Source: an uncultured Parvularculaceae bacterium
GTDB lineage: Bacteria; Pseudomonadota; Alphaproteobacteria; Caulobacterales; Parvularculaceae
Reading direction: 5' to 3'
DNA length: 5,300 bases
Assembly (NCBI GenBank): GCA_947259815.1
Contig: CAMYNO010000377.1
Location: 1 to 5,300 of the forward strand
Shown here piece by piece: positions 4,607-5,300 of the stretch. Under the pieces are notes generated by a model. That model did not search any database, was not told where the DNA came from, and saw only the letters and a program-made list of their open reading frames with translations. Position numbers and translations under genes: made by a program. How positions within the stretch are numbered: position 1 is the first letter of the stretch; every line of letters starts with the position of its first letter.

Positions 4607-5300
4607 TGTCAGAAGTAAAAGACACCATAGCCAGAGAAACTGTCGAAACGGCGAAATCGCTGGAGACGTATAAATACGGCTTCACGACCGATATCGAGTC
4701 CGAAAAGGCGCCGAAGGGCCTTAATGAGGATACGGTTCGTTTTATCTCGGCGAAGAAGGAAGAGCCCGAATGGCTGCTTGAATGGCGCCTGGAAGCTTTC
4801 CGCCGCTGGCTGAAAATGGAAGAACCTACATGGGCGATGGTGTCATATCCGACCATCGACTATCAGGATCATTATTATTATGCGGCGCCAAAGACCGGCG
4901 CGAAATATGAGTCCATCGACGATGTGCCGCCGGAAATTCTTGCGGACTTTGAAAAGCTGGGCATCCCCTTACGCGAGGCGGAAGTGCTGCTCGGCGTGGA
5001 AGGCGCCGGCCAGTCGCCCGGTGAGGCGCGCACCCACCCGCAAAGCAAGGTTGCGGTCGATGCGGTTTTCGATTCCGTTTCTGTTGCGACGACCTTCAAG
5101 AAAGAACTCGAAAAAGCCGGCGTCATTTTCATGTCGATCTCAGAGGCTGTGCGCGAGCATCCCGAGCTTGTGCGCAAATATCTCGGCACGGTGGTGCCGA
5201 CGTCGGATAATTTCTTTGCGACCCTGAACGCCGCTGTATTTTCCGACGGCACATTCGTTTATGTGCCCGAGGGTGTTCGCTGCCCGATGGAGCTTTCCAC
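4606..5300 (+). CDS. sufB: Fe-S assembly scaffold SufB, N-terminal part (cut by window end)
   Basis: SufB is the core of the cytoplasmic SufBCD complex that receives persulfide sulfur and assembles clusters with SufC ATPase activity. The first 231 residues are present, roughly half of the usual 470-500. The N-terminal domain is clear: [37 protein letters not shown] (44-61), [10 protein letters not shown] and [16 protein letters not shown]. The start of the beta-helix core follows: [20 protein letters not shown] (149-168), [20 protein letters not shown] and [12 protein letters not shown], after which the window ends inside the next codon. Between [16 protein letters not shown] and [10 protein letters not shown], residues about 131-148 form an extra Gly/Ser/Pro-rich stretch compared with E. 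coli SufB. The ATG shares its A with the preceding TGA, and GGAG at 4586-4589 is 16 bases upstream, so initiation probably relies on coupling. The frame is open without frameshifts to the window edge. Confidence 0.96.
   Translation, partial: MSEVKDTIARETVETAKSLETYKYGFTTDIESEKAPKGLNEDTVRFISAKKEEPEWLLEWRLEAFRRWLKMEEPTWAMVSYPTIDYQDHYYYAAPKTGAKYESIDDVPPEILADFEKLGIPLREAEVLLGVEGAGQSPGEARTHPQSKVAVDAVFDSVSVATTFKKELEKAGVIFMSISEAVREHPELVRKYLGTVVPTSDNFFATLNAAVFSDGTFVYVPEGVRCPMELS

Noticed and set aside
4996..5049. Intein or mini-intein in SufB
   Set aside because: Some SufB proteins carry inteins, but the extra stretch is only about 18 residues and has no splicing motifs.
1..5300. CRISPR array, tRNA, rRNA, insertion sequence or prophage genes
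   Set aside because: No regularly spaced direct repeats, cloverleaf-like segments, transposase motifs or phage proteins were seen on either strand.

Overview
The window reads as ordinary chromosomal DNA of an alphaproteobacterium; the order and family are not resolved. The basis is moderately high GC, an Rrf2-regulator / group I cysteine desulfurase / sufB order typical of alphaproteobacterial suf clusters, and a nested-palindrome intergenic element resembling the repeats scattered through alphaproteobacterial genomes. I see no phage, transposon, tRNA, rRNA or CRISPR.

Layout. (1) Bases 1-994 hold accA (+), the carboxyltransferase alpha subunit of acetyl-CoA carboxylase. Its 5' end is corrupted: bases 1-71 are an exact reverse complement of 100-170, which looks like a fold-back assembly or amplification artefact, so the native start is absent. 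(2) Bases 991-1095 hold a nested inverted-repeat element between converging genes. (3) On the minus strand, read right to left, come an alpha/beta hydrolase (2459-1785), an unrecognised beta-rich protein (1713-1318) and a 47-residue single-span membrane protein (1234-1091). (4) Bases 2460-2712 form a divergent promoter region. Facing right it has a promoter-like -35/-10 pair overlapped by a perfect GACTA-N3-TAGTC dyad, probably the operator of the Rrf2 regulator, and a possible 21-codon leader ORF with tandem Cys codons. (5) From 2713 rightward runs a tightly packed suf operon: IscR-type regulator, group I cysteine desulfurase, DUF1330-like small protein and sufB, which is cut by the window end.

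How they work together. The regulator carries the three Cys and one His expected to bind a [2Fe-2S] cluster and probably senses Fe-S status and represses its own operon. The desulfurase releases sulfur from cysteine as an enzyme-bound persulfide, and SufB is part of the SufBCD scaffold on which clusters are built. Each junction in the operon is a 1- or 4-base stop/start overlap, which suggests translational coupling. The DUF1330-like gene is the one member with no established Suf role. The main points for a second look are the fold-back at the left edge, the intergenic palindromic element, the Cys-Cys leader ORF and the DUF1330 gene inside the operon. I found no clear evidence of a wholly new system.
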